Counted from the stretch's first letter, positions 8,549 through 16,941 are shown. The stretch is DNA of 27,626 nt from Clostridia bacterium (GCA_900772475.1 CAAHEI010000046.1:1-27626), one strand, 5' to 3'. Program-made: numbers and translations. Notes: generated from the sequence alone by a model not told the origin.

Positions 8549-8594
8549 TATCCTCTATAGTATTAATTAAAATTACTATAGAGGATATTTTTTT
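8549..8594 (+). terminator. Rho-independent terminator after the truB-7353 block
   Basis: TATCCTCTATAGTA (8549-8562) pairs perfectly with 8574-8587 around an 11-base loop and is followed by a run of seven Ts (8588-8594). The same stem sequence recurs at 24784-24821. Confidence 0.9.
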
Positions 8595-8602
8595 ATATAA
8601 TA

Positions 8603-8666
8603 GGAAAGTCATATTGAAATTACCATACCCAAATTTTTATAGCACTTTTAAAAAAATATATAAATT
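8603..8666 (+). repeat. Decayed left-end repeat, copy B
   Basis: Related to 21977-22126 and 26992-27142 (shared blocks ATTACCATRCC, AATTTTTATRGCA and AAATATATAAATT) but with internal deletions. The hairpin that is perfect at 27023-27055 is broken here. It lies only about 27 bases before a right-end copy, so 8603-8840 looks like a minimal, internally deleted transposon. Confidence 0.6.
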
Positions 8667-8692
8667 AACATATCATATATTTCTTGTTGAAA

Positions 8693-8837
8693 ATTGCGAT
8701 GGATAAAGGCCTAGAACAACGACCGTTAAAGAAAAGAGTGGACTAGAGATAGGTGGAAACTTAAATACAACATCTTTAAAAATACCACTAACTACAAAAA
8801 AATAGTTAGTGGTGGAGTGACAAAGTCATTTTTGTTC
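8693..8837 (+). mobile_element. tnpB 3' remnant and right end of IS605/IS1341-type element, copy B
   Basis: Positions 8693-8774 match 70-152 with only a few differences, including the tnpB stop region, although no tnpB coding sequence remains upstream. The right end follows: CCACTAACTA (8785-8794) pairs perfectly with TAGTTAGTGG (8803-8812), then GACAAAGTCATTTTTGTTC, which also occurs at 19769 and, altered, at 22492. The region from 8838 to the promoter at 9012 is A+T-rich with nothing recognisable. Confidence 0.65.
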
Positions 8838-9011
8838 AATAATAGAAAATATCATTTTTCAAAAAATATATAGTAAAAAGATTAAAAAAATTGAAATGAT
8901 TTAAGAAAAAATGTTATTATTTAGATTAAAATTTAAAGTTTTAGTAACAACATTATGTATTTGCAATTAAATCTTTAAAATTTTTGCAAAATTTAAATAT
9001 TTATAAATTCG

Positions 9012-9040
9012 TTGACAAAAGTTTTAATAAAGTATAAAAT
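9012..9040 (+). promoter_or_regulatory. Sigma-A-type promoter of the pilin-like cluster
   Basis: TTGACA (9012-9017), 17-base spacer, TAAAAT (9035-9040). A second TATAAT at 9044-9049 is too far from this -35. The three pilin-like genes that follow are spaced by 13-15 bases and are probably one transcript. Confidence 0.6.
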
Positions 9041-9089
9041 ATGTATAATAACAATAGATTGTGTTTTGTTTTGTAAAGAAGGTTAAGTT

Positions 9090-10244
9090 ATGGTAAAAAC
9101 AAAAAAAGGAATTAGTATAATTAGTTTGATTATTACAATTTCTGTTTTTTTAATTCTATTAACAGTTATAACAATATCATCAGATAAAATTGTAAACAAT
9201 ACAAAAAAGAAACAGTTTGCAAGGGAAATATATGAAGTACAAAATCTTGTTGATAAATATAAATATGAAAATGAAGAGTATCCATATACTATTTTAGATG
9301 ATAATACAAAGGAGTCTATTTCTGTTAATATAAAATATGAAATATGGTATCAATTTGAAGCTGAAGGAGTAACAATAGGCGATGAAGTTGAATTATACAC
9401 TATAGATTTAAATAAAATTGGAGCTGAGAATATTACTAGAGGAATAAAAAGAAATAACGATTTAAGTGATGTATATGCTTTTTCAAATAAAACAGGAATT
9501 GTATATTATGTTAAAGGCTATAAAGTAGGAAATAATACATATTGTACTTTGACAAAAGAGTTAAAAAAACAAATTGGATATGGAAAATATTCATCGGGTA
9601 TATCAAAGAGTAAAGTTATTTCTGAAACGGAAAATATGGATTATGTGAAAGATGGTTTAGTACTTTTATTAGATGGAATTAAAAATGCAAGAGGAGGGCA
9701 TAATACAAATACCAACATATGGGAGGATTTAAGTGGAAATAATTATGATGTTACGATGGAAAACATAACAATAAATGATAATAGTATGTATTTTAGTGGA
9801 ACAGATTCGATAATGTATTCATCAAATGATATTGATGCAGTATCTGTGGAAATGGTATTAGAGCTGGAAGAATCGACTAAAGAAGCACAATATATTGCAT
9901 CGTTCGGCTCACCATATAAAATTTTGGCTTGGACCCCAAATGATAAAGGCTTTTCTCTAGGGCATCAAAAGAAAAGGTATTTAGTAGAAAATCTATATAA
10001 AAAAAATCATATCGTGGCACAATATAATCCAGATGCCATGTATTTAAATGGTAAGAAATTAGAAAATAATGTTAATTATACGAGTTGGAGTACTTCTGCA
10101 AAGTATCCATTTATGATAAGCGGATATACTAATGGGTTTAGGTTAAAGGGAAAAATATATTCGATTAGAATATATAACAGATTTTTAACTGAGAATGAAA
10201 TAAATCATAATTATCAGATGGATAAAAAAAGATTTGGTATATAA
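9090..10244 (+). CDS. Prepilin-like protein with C-terminal LamG-like domain
   Basis: Probably a surface-anchored or secreted protein. The N-terminus has a short basic leader ending KKG followed by a hydrophobic segment, ISIISLIITISVFLILLTVI, in the layout of type IV prepilins and type II secretion pseudopilins (cleavage after Gly). The usual Glu at position +5 is Ser. Residues about 30-180 form a domain shared with the next two genes (Q-F-x-x-E, then a KTGIVYYVKG-like strand, then a YCTLTKELKK-like helix). Residues about 182-384 are a LamG/concanavalin A-like module (DGLVLLLDGIKN, WEDLSGNNYD, and the terminal GKIYSIRIYNRFLTENEI typical of this fold). It is first of three tandem paralogues; no pilus ATPase, platform or prepilin peptidase gene is nearby. 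The ligand is unknown. Confidence 0.85.
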   Translation: MVKTKKGISIISLIITISVFLILLTVITISSDKIVNNTKKKQFAREIYEVQNLVDKYKYENEEYPYTILDDNTKESISVNIKYEIWYQFEAEGVTIGDEVELYTIDLNKIGAENITRGIKRNNDLSDVYAFSNKTGIVYYVKGYKVGNNTYCTLTKELKKQIGYGKYSSGISKSKVISETENMDYVKDGLVLLLDGIKNARGGHNTNTNIWEDLSGNNYDVTMENITINDNSMYFSGTDSIMYSSNDIDAVSVEMVLELEESTKEAQYIASFGSPYKILAWTPNDKGFSLGHQKKRYLVENLYKKNHIVAQYNPDAMYLNGKKLENNVNYTSWSTSAKYPFMISGYTNGFRLKGKIYSIRIYNRFLTENEINHNYQMDKKRFGI

Positions 10245-10259
10245 ATTAAGGAGCAATAA

Positions 10260-11927
10260 ATGAAAAAAGGGTTTAGTTTAGTTACTTTATTAGTTACAAT
10301 TTTTGTAATTATAATACTTACATCAACCGTTGTAATATCTGCAAATAAAATATATAATAATAATAAAAAAGTAAAATTTGCATCTGAAATAACATATATA
10401 AGTGAATTGGTAAAGGGTTATATTTCAAATAATAATGGAAATTTACCATCAAATTCTGAAGTAATAATTAGTTTAGGAGATGTTAATACGCTAGACATAC
10501 GAACTCAATTTGAAGATGAGAATATCTCAAAGGATAATACCATTGCCTTAAATAAAATAGATATGTCAATGATTAATCCAGGCACTCTATATTACGGAAA
10601 TGGTATAGAAGAGAAAAGTGATGACATATATTGTATATCTAAAAAAACAGGAAGAATATATTATGCAAGAGGATGCAAAATAGGATTAAAAACATATTAT
10701 ACTTTAACAGATGATTTAAAAAAAGTTATAAAATACACAGAAAGTGATAACGTAAATGATGGAATAATGTTTTACGAAAAAAAATTGGAAAATGGTATAA
10801 AAGAGATTGATATAAAAGTTCCAGAAAGTTATATAAATATTGATATTACTTCAACTGATGAGGCATTTGAATATTCAACAGAAAAAAACTGGGGATATAA
10901 TATGTATAAAACAAAATCTAAAGAAAATAGTATAATTACCGTAAAATATAAAATAAACAGTAATTCAGAGGAAAAAGAACTAAAATATAATGTTCAAGAT
11001 ATTGATAATAATGAACTTACATTTTCACTTAGTGAAGTAAAAAAAAGTATAAATAGTGGTACACAAAAAGAAGAAAAATATGTAAAAATTCAAAACATTT
11101 CTAAGGAAGATAACAAAATAAAAATAAAGAAATATGCTAATATATATGTTAATGAAGAAGAGGTTAGAGAGTATTTTAAAATAAATGGAATAGAGGTAAA
11201 AGATAATATAGTAAATATTGATAGTTCTCTTGCTGGGAATATAACAGTATATATTGAAGATAAATCAGGAAATTATCACATAGAATATATTAGATTAAAT
11301 GAAAATAATATTATGGACTATGTAAGTAATGGTCTTGTATTGTTGCTTGATGGGGTAAAAAATACGAGAAATGGTCATAGCACAAGTACTAGTATATGGG
11401 AAGATTTAAGTGGAAATAATAATGATCTTACATTAGAAAATGTTGCAATAAACCCTAATAATATGTATCTTAATGGTAACGATTCTAAAATGTATTCAGA
11501 AAAAGCATTGGATGTTGTATCCGTGGAAATAGTATTGGAACTAGAAGAAAAAAATGAATATGTATATATAGCCTCTTTTGGAAATAATTTAAAATGTATG
11601 GCATGGAGTTCAGTAGAAGATAAAGGTTTCTCTTTAGGACATGTGAAAAGAAGGTATTTGGTAGAGAATTTGTATAATAAAAATTCAATATCAGTGCAAT
11701 ATGATCCAGATTTAATGTATCTAAATTCAGAAAAATTAACAAACAATTTAGCAGGTGAATCATGGGCTCTTCCATCATCCTATCCAATAGCTTTTGGATT
11801 TTATGGAAATAATAGCTATAGAATGAAAGGAAAAATATATTCAATAAGAATATATAATAGAGCCTTAACAGAAGAAGAAATAAAGCATAACTATATTGTA
11901 GATAAAGCAAGGTATGGTATAAAATAG
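10260..11927 (+). CDS. Prepilin-like protein with Ig-like and LamG-like modules
   Basis: A 555-residue paralogue of its two neighbours. The N-terminus MKKGFSLVTLLVTIFVIIIL has the prepilin cleavage layout with Thr at position +5. The shared domain ends with RIYYARGCKIGLKTYYTLT (about 135-155). Residues about 165-345 are beta-rich and resemble the C-terminal half of the third gene: both carry VKDNI followed by a YIEDKSGN/YVEDNAGN motif typical of bacterial Ig-like repeats. Residues about 352-555 are a LamG-like domain clearly homologous to that of the first gene (WEDLSGNN, DKGFSLGH, RRYLVENLY, GKIYSIRIYNRALTEEEI). It therefore carries both modules that the neighbours carry singly. AAGGAG precedes the ATG; 15 bases separate it from the preceding gene. 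Confidence 0.85.
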   Translation: MKKGFSLVTLLVTIFVIIILTSTVVISANKIYNNNKKVKFASEITYISELVKGYISNNNGNLPSNSEVIISLGDVNTLDIRTQFEDENISKDNTIALNKIDMSMINPGTLYYGNGIEEKSDDIYCISKKTGRIYYARGCKIGLKTYYTLTDDLKKVIKYTESDNVNDGIMFYEKKLENGIKEIDIKVPESYINIDITSTDEAFEYSTEKNWGYNMYKTKSKENSIITVKYKINSNSEEKELKYNVQDIDNNELTFSLSEVKKSINSGTQKEEKYVKIQNISKEDNKIKIKKYANIYVNEEEVREYFKINGIEVKDNIVNIDSSLAGNITVYIEDKSGNYHIEYIRLNENNIMDYVSNGLVLLLDGVKNTRNGHSTSTSIWEDLSGNNNDLTLENVAINPNNMYLNGNDSKMYSEKALDVVSVEIVLELEEKNEYVYIASFGNNLKCMAWSSVEDKGFSLGHVKRRYLVENLYNKNSISVQYDPDLMYLNSEKLTNNLAGESWALPSSYPIAFGFYGNNSYRMKGKIYSIRIYNRALTEEEIKHNYIVDKARYGIK

Positions 11928-11940
11928 GAGGTGTATTTGT

Positions 11941-12969
11941 ATGAAAAAAGGAATAGCAATGGTTACATTAGTGACAACAATTGCTATTATGTTTATCTTA
12001 ATTTCTGTAGTAACATACACAGGAATTAACATTGCAAATACATCTAAAAAGATTGTATTTGCATCAGAAATTCAGATGGTACAAGAGAGCGTTGATGGAT
12101 ATAGGACAAAAAATGATAAAGAATATCCAATTTCAGACTTTGTTACAATAGACTTAACTTTAGCTTCTTCCGATATAAAAAAACAGTTTACTGATAATGG
12201 AGAAGAAATAATTGATAATAAATTATATTTAAGCAAAATTGATTATACAAAACTTGACTTAAATAGCTTAACTAGAGGTGTAAGTCAAACTGATGATGAT
12301 ATTTATATTTTATCAACTAAAACTGGAATTGTATATTATGCTAAAGGACTAAAAATTGGAAGTACTACATATTATACATTAACAGATGAATTAAAAAAAT
12401 TATTAGAATATAATAGTAAATCAAGTGAAGTTACTGTTTCAAGTGCTATTATTTTTGAAACCAATCCAAAAGAATGGTCAAATAATAATGTAAAATGCAG
12501 TATAAAAGTTCCTTTAAAATATGAGTGCAACGATCCTACTTTTAATGGTAGTAGTATAACTAATTTTAATAAAATTCAGGATGACAAATATACAACTTAT
12601 ACATTTGAAATTGAAAGTAATGGATATATTAATATACAATATACTGATAATGGAGAAGAAAAGAATGCAAGCTTAAAAGTTGAAAATATTGATAAGGAAT
12701 TACCAGAAGTATTTATTTCAAAGATTAATGACTTTGATATGAATAAAAAAACATATAAAGTTGTTGCAAATGATTTAACTAGTGGTATAAAAGTTTTAAA
12801 GTATGATATAGCTAAAATAGATAACACAAATACTGGAAAAATATATTTTAATAATAATGGAAAAGAAGTTAAAGATAATATTATAGAAGTAGATAAAGAT
12901 ATTTCGTACATATCAATTTATGTTGAAGATAATGCTGGAAATAGCAAAGTTATACAATTTAATGTATAA
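11941..12969 (+). CDS. Prepilin-like protein with Ig-like modules
   Basis: 342 residues. The N-terminus MKKGIAMVTLVTTIAIMFIL follows the prepilin layout, with Thr at position +5. The shared domain (about 30-155) ends with GIVYYAKGLKIGSTTYYTLT. The C-terminal half (about 165-342) consists of beta-strand-rich segments ending in YVEDNAGNSKVIQFNV, like tandem Ig-like folds, and matches the middle of the second gene. There is no LamG module. GGAGG precedes the ATG. It lies 13 bases after the previous gene; no clear terminator follows before the promoter at 13023. Confidence 0.85.
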   Translation: MKKGIAMVTLVTTIAIMFILISVVTYTGINIANTSKKIVFASEIQMVQESVDGYRTKNDKEYPISDFVTIDLTLASSDIKKQFTDNGEEIIDNKLYLSKIDYTKLDLNSLTRGVSQTDDDIYILSTKTGIVYYAKGLKIGSTTYYTLTDELKKLLEYNSKSSEVTVSSAIIFETNPKEWSNNNVKCSIKVPLKYECNDPTFNGSSITNFNKIQDDKYTTYTFEIESNGYINIQYTDNGEEKNASLKVENIDKELPEVFISKINDFDMNKKTYKVVANDLTSGIKVLKYDIAKIDNTNTGKIYFNNNGKEVKDNIIEVDKDISYISIYVEDNAGNSKVIQFNV

Positions 12970-13022
12970 TATTTTACAAATATTTCATTTTTATTACAAA
13001 ATATCTTAAACATATACAAAGT

Positions 13023-13051
13023 TTGACATAAGGAAAAAATGGTGGTATAAT
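13023..13051 (+). promoter_or_regulatory. Consensus sigma-A promoter of the glycosyltransferase gene
   Basis: Exact TTGACA (13023-13028), 17-base spacer, exact TATAAT (13046-13051), with TGG just before it forming an extended -10. This predicts strong constitutive transcription. Confidence 0.85.
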
Positions 13052-13084
13052 GATAAGTAGATTTTTATTTAAAAGGTGGAGATT

Positions 13085-14341
13085 ATGGAAGTATTAAAAA
13101 TTATTTTAAAAATTTTATACTACTCAATTGATATAATAATAATGACATATTTTTTATACTATTTTGTAACAGGGCTTTTTGTATTTAAAAAGAGTAAAGT
13201 CAAAAATAAAATTAGAAAATATAAACCAACAAAAAAAATGGCGATACTTATTGCTGCAAGAAATGAAAGTAGTGTCATAGGGCATTTACTTGAAAGTTTA
13301 AATAAGCAGGATTATCCAAAAGATCTTTATGATGTATTTGTTATACCAAATAATTGCACAGATAATACTGAAGAAGTTGCAAGAAGTAAGGGAGCAAAAA
13401 TTATAAATTGTACAGTCCCTGTAAAATCAAAGGGAGATGTACTTAAATTTACATTTGATTTTATGATAAATAATAACCCTGAATATGAAGCTTATTGTAT
13501 ATTTGATGCTGACAATATTGTTCATCCAAAGTTCTTAAGAAGAATGAATGATGCACTATGTTCTGGATTTAGAGTAGCACAATGTAATAGAGATACTAAA
13601 AATCCATCTGATAGTTGGATATCAAGTTGCTATTCATTGTTCTATCTTGTACAAAACTTTTTCTTTAATGAAGCAAGAATGAAAATGGGATGGTCTTCAT
13701 CTATAAATGGAACTGGATTTGTTATTTCAAGAGACGTTATAAAAGAAAGAGGTTTTTCTACAGTTACTATGACTGAGGATATTGAATTTGCAGCACAGTG
13801 TGCACTAAACAATGAAAGGATAGCATATGTTAAAGAGGCAATTACGTATGATGAACAACCATTATCATTTAGTGCATCTTGGAAACAACGTAAACGTTGG
13901 TCAGTAGGTACAATACAATGTATGAATAAGTATTCTGGAAAGTTAATAAAAACTTGGCTTAAAGAGGGGATACCACAAGCTTTTGATATGGGGCTTTTTT
14001 TCCTTGCACCAATTATACAGGTTATAACTTTTGTTGTTATTTTTATGTTGTTTGTATATAATTTACTTGGGTTAAACGTTTCAGATGTTATAAAATTTGC
14101 ATATGACAATAAAATGATGTCAATGGCACTTGCATATATATGTACAGTTGCTACAGCAGCGTTTGTTGTAGTGATTGAGAAAAAAGGCTTTGCAAAAACA
14201 TTTAAGGGTATTTTTACATTAGCAATATTTATGGTATCATGGATACCAATTAATATAATTTGTATGGTAAAAAAAGACTGTAAATGGGAGCCAATAAAAC
14301 ATGATAGAATTGTTGATATAGATAGTATTTTAAAAAAGTGA
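13085..14341 (+). CDS. Membrane glycosyltransferase, family 2 (processive type)
   Basis: Probably polymerises or transfers sugars at the inner face of the membrane for a surface polysaccharide. Layout: an N-terminal membrane segment (about 5-35), a GT-A catalytic domain (about 50-290) and two or three C-terminal membrane segments (about 300-395). Catalytic signatures are D141-A-D143 (DxD), the T230-E231-D232 motif and Q268-R-K-R-W272 (QxxRW), the last being typical of processive enzymes of the cellulose/hyaluronan/PNAG synthase type. The ATG at 13085 is chosen over the upstream GTG at 13076 because that GTG lies within the AAGGTGGAG ribosome binding site. The product is unknown. Position after the pilin-like cluster suggests a surface role, but it has its own promoter. 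Confidence 0.88.
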   Translation: MEVLKIILKILYYSIDIIIMTYFLYYFVTGLFVFKKSKVKNKIRKYKPTKKMAILIAARNESSVIGHLLESLNKQDYPKDLYDVFVIPNNCTDNTEEVARSKGAKIINCTVPVKSKGDVLKFTFDFMINNNPEYEAYCIFDADNIVHPKFLRRMNDALCSGFRVAQCNRDTKNPSDSWISSCYSLFYLVQNFFFNEARMKMGWSSSINGTGFVISRDVIKERGFSTVTMTEDIEFAAQCALNNERIAYVKEAITYDEQPLSFSASWKQRKRWSVGTIQCMNKYSGKLIKTWLKEGIPQAFDMGLFFLAPIIQVITFVVIFMLFVYNLLGLNVSDVIKFAYDNKMMSMALAYICTVATAAFVVVIEKKGFAKTFKGIFTLAIFMVSWIPINIICMVKKDCKWEPIKHDRIVDIDSILKK

Positions 14342-14360
14342 AAATAATTTTATTGTATAT

Positions 14361-14392
14361 AAGAAGGGGTAAATATATTTTACTTCTTTTTT
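14361..14392 (+). terminator. Terminator after the glycosyltransferase gene
   Basis: AAGAAGGGGTAAA (14361-14373) pairs with the TTTACTTCTTTTT segment (14379-14391), using several G:U pairs, and runs into Ts. The stretch 14393-14720 that follows is A+T-rich and I see no gene or clear element in it. Confidence 0.65.
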
Positions 14393-14720
14393 CTAGTATA
14401 GGGAATATTGTTTTTTAAAAAAGTATATAGTATAAAAAATAACATGAAAAGAGAGACACGAAGAAAATGCTTGTAAATAGTAAAATAAAATGTAGGAATT
14501 CTGTAAATTATTTTGTTAGATTTTCTACATTTATTTTTGCCAAAAACTCATAAAAATATACTTAAATAAACAATTAAATGTATGTTATTAAAATAAAATG
14601 TGCATTTAATTTTAAAAAAAGTCACTTTTATTTGCATTATGTGAAGGTCATATCGATTTTAAAAAACAGACATGCAAAGTGAAAAAAGTGGAGTTTTAGT
14701 CATGTATTATGGAACAATTA

Positions 14721-14776
14721 TTGACAATTTAACATAGTAGTGATAATATATGAATATATGAGTAAATATTCATATA
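14721..14776 (+). promoter_or_regulatory. Promoter and ArsR/SmtB-type operator of the zinc/cadmium operon
   Basis: TTGACA at 14721-14726, 17-base spacer, TAATAT at 14744-14749. Overlapping the -10 and the likely start is a perfect 11-base inverted repeat: TATATGAATAT (14747-14757), 8-base spacer, ATATTCATATA (14766-14776). This matches the known ArsR/SmtB operator style (ATATGAA...TTCATAT). Repressor bound here would block RNA polymerase; release by metal is the known family mechanism. Confidence 0.85.
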
Positions 14777-14790
14777 TTTGGAGGCGAAAA

Positions 14791-15081
14791 ATGAAAAGTA
14801 AAAAAACTATAGAGAGTCTAGCAAGAATTTTTAAAATATTTGGAGATTCTACAAGAATTAAAATAATGTATACTATGCTAGATAAAGAGATATGTGTTCA
14901 AGAAATAGCCAAAAAATTAGAAATGACTCAATCTGCAATATCACATCAGCTTAGTATATTAAAGGGTGCAAGACTTATAAAATCAAGAAAAGATGGTAAA
15001 GAAGTTTATTATTCACTTGACGACGAACATGTTAAAAAGATACTTGACGTTGGTGTAGATCATGTAGAGGAAAGGAGTTAA
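14791..15081 (+). CDS. ArsR/SmtB-family metal-sensing repressor, zinc (alpha-5) type
   Basis: A 96-residue winged-helix repressor. The recognition region reads MTQSAISHQLSILKGARLI. The C-terminal helix carries D-E-H-(10 residues)-H-V-E-E (SLDDEHVKKILDVGVDHVEE), the Asp-His-His-Glu alpha-5 site of SmtB/CzrA-type Zn(II) sensors. The CxC motif of the Cd/As/Pb alpha-3 site is not present; that position is EICVQEI with one Cys. The start is ATG 14791 with GGAGG at 14780-14784; an upstream GTG at 14740 would place the operator inside the gene. It ends 3 bases before the ATPase gene, so the two are co-transcribed and autoregulated through the operator at 14747-14776. Confidence 0.93.
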   Translation: MKSKKTIESLARIFKIFGDSTRIKIMYTMLDKEICVQEIAKKLEMTQSAISHQLSILKGARLIKSRKDGKEVYYSLDDEHVKKILDVGVDHVEERS

Positions 15082-15084
15082 TTC

Positions 15085-16941
15085 ATGAAAAAGGAAAAAA
15101 TAAGTAAAGAACTTAATTTAATATTTTTAGATGTTATTGGGATAATCGTTTTTTTTATGGCGTATTTAATTTCAGATATAAAATTTAATTTAAAAATTGG
15201 AATGTATATTGTAAGTTATACTTTAATTGGATTTGATATATTTAAAAAAGCTCTTGGACATTTATTTAAGAAAGATATGTTTGATGAAAATTTACTTATG
15301 ACTATTGCTACAATTGGAGCATTATGTATAGATGAGTATATTGAAGGAATTGTGGTACTTTTATTATATAAAATAGGGGAGTATTTACAGGATAAAGCTG
15401 TGGACACATCAAAAGAAAAAATAAAGGAAGCAATTGATATTAGAGCAAAATATGCTAATGTTATTAAATTAGGAAAAATAGAACAAGTTGATCCAAAGAC
15501 CTTAAAAATTGATGATATTGTAGTTGTTAAAAATGGAGAAAAAATTCCCACTGATGGAATTATTGTAAATGGAAGTTCTAGGCTTGATACATCAAGTTTA
15601 ACAGGAGAAAGTATTCCTAAAAATGTTGATGAAAATGATGAAGTTTTATCTGGAATGATTAATTTAGGAGATGTTATAGAAGTAAAGGTTACAAAAGCTT
15701 TTGAAGATTCTACGGCATCTAAGATTCTAGATTTAATTGAAAATGCAAGAGAATCAAAATCAAAAACAGAGAATTTTATAACAAAATTTTCAAAAATATA
15801 TACGCCAACAGTAATTGTAATTGCAATACTAATTGCAATGTCATTTCCATCAATATTTGGAATTAGTTTTGCAGACTCATTAAATAGAGCATTAATATTT
15901 TTAGTTGTATCATGTCCATGTGCTCTTGTAATTTCAGTACCTCTTGGATTTTTTGTTGGAATGGGAATTTGTAGCAAAAATGGGATACTAATAAAAGGTA
16001 GTAATTATTTAGACGCATTATCAAATGTTGACACTATTGCTTTTGACAAGACAGGAACTCTTACAAAAGGTGTATTTAAAATTACAAAAATAAATAATAA
16101 AAGTAATATAAGTGATGAAAAAATGCTCGAATATTTAGCATTATGTGAATCGTTTTCAAATCATTATATTGCTAAATCTATTATAAATTCATATGGAAGA
16201 GAGATTAATAAAGAAAGAATTAAAGAGCACTCAGAAATTGCAGGCCATGGTATAAGTGCTTTAATAGATGATAAAAAAGTTTTAGTGGGCAATAAAGGTT
16301 TGATGGATGATAAAAATATTAAAGTTGATATTGAGGATGAGGTTGGAACTGTTGTATATTTAGCCGTAGATAACAATTATGTCGGAAATGTAATTCTTTC
16401 TGATGAATTAAAAGAAAATGTATTAGATCTTTCCGATATTTTGAGAAGAAAAAGTGGAATAAAAAATGCAGTGCTTCTTACAGGTGACAAGAAAAATGTT
16501 GCAGATGACGTAGCAAAGAAAGTAAAATTTGATGAAGTTTATTCAGAGTTACTACCTCAAACTAAAGTAGAGATTGTTGAAAAACTAAAAGAAAAATCAA
16601 AAGGTAAAGTTGTATTTGTTGGTGACGGAATAAATGATTCGCCTGTTCTTGCAAGTGCTGACGTAGGAATATCAATGGGAAATGGGTCAGATATTGCAAT
16701 TGATACATCCGATGTTGTTTTAATGACTGATGAACCATATAAAATAATAAAATGTTTGAAAATTGCAAGAAAAACTAAAACAGTGGTTATACAAAATATT
16801 GTATTTGCTCTTAGTATAAAAGTTGCAGTATTATTACTTAGTGCAATTGGAATTTCAACAATGTGGGAAGCTATATTTGCAGATGTTGGGGTATCATTGC
16901 TTGCTATATTTAATTCTATTAGAATATTTAAAATAAAATAA
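15085..16941 (+). CDS. cadA: Zn/Cd/Pb-type P1B ATPase (CadA/ZntA family)
   Basis: Membrane pump exporting divalent soft metals with ATP. 618 residues without an N-terminal heavy-metal-binding domain; it begins almost directly with membrane helices. Motifs: TGES 173-176, CPC 277-279 in the transport helix, phosphorylated D321 in DKTGTLT, GDGINDSP from 513. In the last helices K579 and D600 keep the 21-residue spacing of the ZntA pair that selects Zn/Cd over monovalent copper. The usual His-Pro dipeptide of the nucleotide-binding domain is H360-Y361. Overlapped operon with an alpha-5 type zinc sensor supports zinc as the substrate. AAAGGAG precedes the ATG. Confidence 0.95.
   Translation: MKKEKISKELNLIFLDVIGIIVFFMAYLISDIKFNLKIGMYIVSYTLIGFDIFKKALGHLFKKDMFDENLLMTIATIGALCIDEYIEGIVVLLLYKIGEYLQDKAVDTSKEKIKEAIDIRAKYANVIKLGKIEQVDPKTLKIDDIVVVKNGEKIPTDGIIVNGSSRLDTSSLTGESIPKNVDENDEVLSGMINLGDVIEVKVTKAFEDSTASKILDLIENARESKSKTENFITKFSKIYTPTVIVIAILIAMSFPSIFGISFADSLNRALIFLVVSCPCALVISVPLGFFVGMGICSKNGILIKGSNYLDALSNVDTIAFDKTGTLTKGVFKITKINNKSNISDEKMLEYLALCESFSNHYIAKSIINSYGREINKERIKEHSEIAGHGISALIDDKKVLVGNKGLMDDKNIKVDIEDEVGTVVYLAVDNNYVGNVILSDELKENVLDLSDILRRKSGIKNAVLLTGDKKNVADDVAKKVKFDEVYSELLPQTKVEIVEKLKEKSKGKVVFVGDGINDSPVLASADVGISMGNGSDIAIDTSDVVLMTDEPYKIIKCLKIARKTKTVVIQNIVFALSIKVAVLLLSAIGISTMWEAIFADVGVSLLAIFNSIRIFKIK

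Noticed and set aside
11375..11910. Two overlapping minus-strand open frames opposite the LamG region
   Set aside because: Shadows of the plus-strand coding region with low-complexity composition and no start signals.
14393..14720. Possible small RNA or short gene in the A+T-rich gap after the glycosyltransferase
   Set aside because: Only very short open frames and no stable hairpins or promoter pairs were visible.
14740..14790. N-terminal extension of the ArsR-type gene starting at GTG 14740
   Set aside because: It has no ribosome binding site and would place the -10 element and operator inside the coding region; ATG 14791 has GGAGG.
15216..15977. Long minus-strand open frame opposite the P-type ATPase
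   Set aside because: It is the shadow of a well-supported gene; no ribosome binding site and no recognisable protein.
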